Source: Ruminococcaceae bacterium UBA5905 (GTDB taxonomy: Bacteria > Bacillota > Clostridia > Oscillospirales > Acutalibacteraceae). From it: a stretch of DNA of 30,347 bases. Positions 30,113-30,347 of this stretch are shown here, piece after piece (positions within the stretch are counted from its first letter, which is position 1; each line of letters starts with the position of its first letter). The stretch lies in NCBI GenBank assembly GCA_002431285.1, contig DJEF01000028.1, forward strand, positions 32,883 to 63,229, written 5' to 3'. Made by a program: the position numbers and the translations under genes. The notes under the pieces are model-generated. The model was not told the origin of the DNA. It was given only the letters and a program-made list of their open reading frames with translations, and ran no database searches.

Positions 30113-30347
30113 TCATCGGGTGGCAGGGAGCTTGCGCCGCAGGCGCTGCACCGCATTGTCCACCGCTTTTCTGTCGATGCCGAGATGATGCGCCGTCTGC
30201 GCATAGGAGCAGCCGCTCAACCGACACAGGAGCACCTGCTGCTCCAGAGGAGTCAGCCGTTTCCGGAAGGTGCGCCACAGCTGCGCCGCATCCTCCCGCT
30301 CCTGCACAAGACTGGCGGGGTCGGGTTGCGCCGCATCCGGCACCTCC
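30113..30347 (-). CDS. SigH-like sigma factor, C-terminal part
   Basis: The frame runs off the right edge of the window; only the last ~77 residues are seen. They form sigma region 4: LTPLEQQVLLCRLSGCSYAQ, TAHHLGIDRKAVDNAVQRLR, ending RKLPATR. The KAVDNAVQRLRRKL wording is typical of the sporulation-type sigma factor H group in Firmicutes. A GTG near 30343 is internal and should not be taken as the start. Confidence 0.8.
   Translation of the reverse strand, partial: EVPDAAQPDPASLVQEREDAAQLWRTFRKRLTPLEQQVLLCRLSGCSYAQTAHHLGIDRKAVDNAVQRLRRKLPATR

Overview
The window looks like chromosomal DNA from a GC-rich Gram-positive Clostridia species, most likely an Oscillospiraceae/Ruminococcaceae-type gut bacterium. 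This rests on strong AGGAGG ribosome binding sites, many 17-bp-spaced sigma-A promoters (several with the TRTG extended -10), U-tract terminators, an FtsEX operon of the Firmicutes type, DegV, PadR, LiaF-like and SigH-like proteins. The assignment comes from gene content and style only; there is no rRNA or other phylogenetic marker.

Layout. 0-14.6 kb is almost entirely on the minus strand: a nucleoside hydrolase and an AraC regulator (each with its own promoter), a TetR regulator, an ECF sigma/anti-sigma pair, a membrane-anchored LamG-type surface protein, the cell-division operon ftsE-ftsX-M23 peptidase-S41 peptidase homologue, a CdaR/PucR-type regulator, an AI-2E family permease, a PadR regulator, DegV and a 69-residue protein. 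14.7-18.8 kb is on the plus strand: a small membrane protein, then an L-rhamnose block (mutarotase, GH78-like rhamnosidase, L-rhamnose isomerase) with a 290-nt leader before the rhamnosidase. 18.9-21.5 kb holds a minus-strand DUF2971 gene translationally coupled to a surface leucine-rich-repeat protein, divergent from an XRE regulator. 21.7-23.3 kb is a LiaF-like/DUF4097 envelope operon (minus). 23.5-27.7 kb (plus) has a DUF4349 lipoprotein, an ECF sigma factor coupled to a membrane-anchored serpin, and a GT2-GtrA fusion. 27.8-29.7 kb is an AT-richer, mosaic stretch with a transposase remnant, two small envelope proteins and gene debris. The window ends in a zinc-ribbon protein and the C-terminus of a SigH-like sigma factor.

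The common theme is the cell envelope: division-linked wall hydrolysis (FtsEX/M23), two ECF systems, LiaF-like stress sensing, surface LRR and LamG proteins, lipoproteins and a GtrA-type glycolipid flippase fusion. The rhamnose genes form a partial catabolic unit; kinase and aldolase are not in the window.

Points most worth a second look: (1) the rhamnosidase leader, where a 12-bp long-range stem and an 8-bp local hairpin compete for the same bases; (2) an ECF sigma factor whose anti-sigma position is occupied by a single-pass membrane serpin; (3) the S41 protease homologue of the ftsEX operon, whose catalytic serine is replaced by glycine; (4) the XRE / DUF2971-LRR divergent module with overlapping promoters. 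No tRNA, rRNA or CRISPR array was seen.
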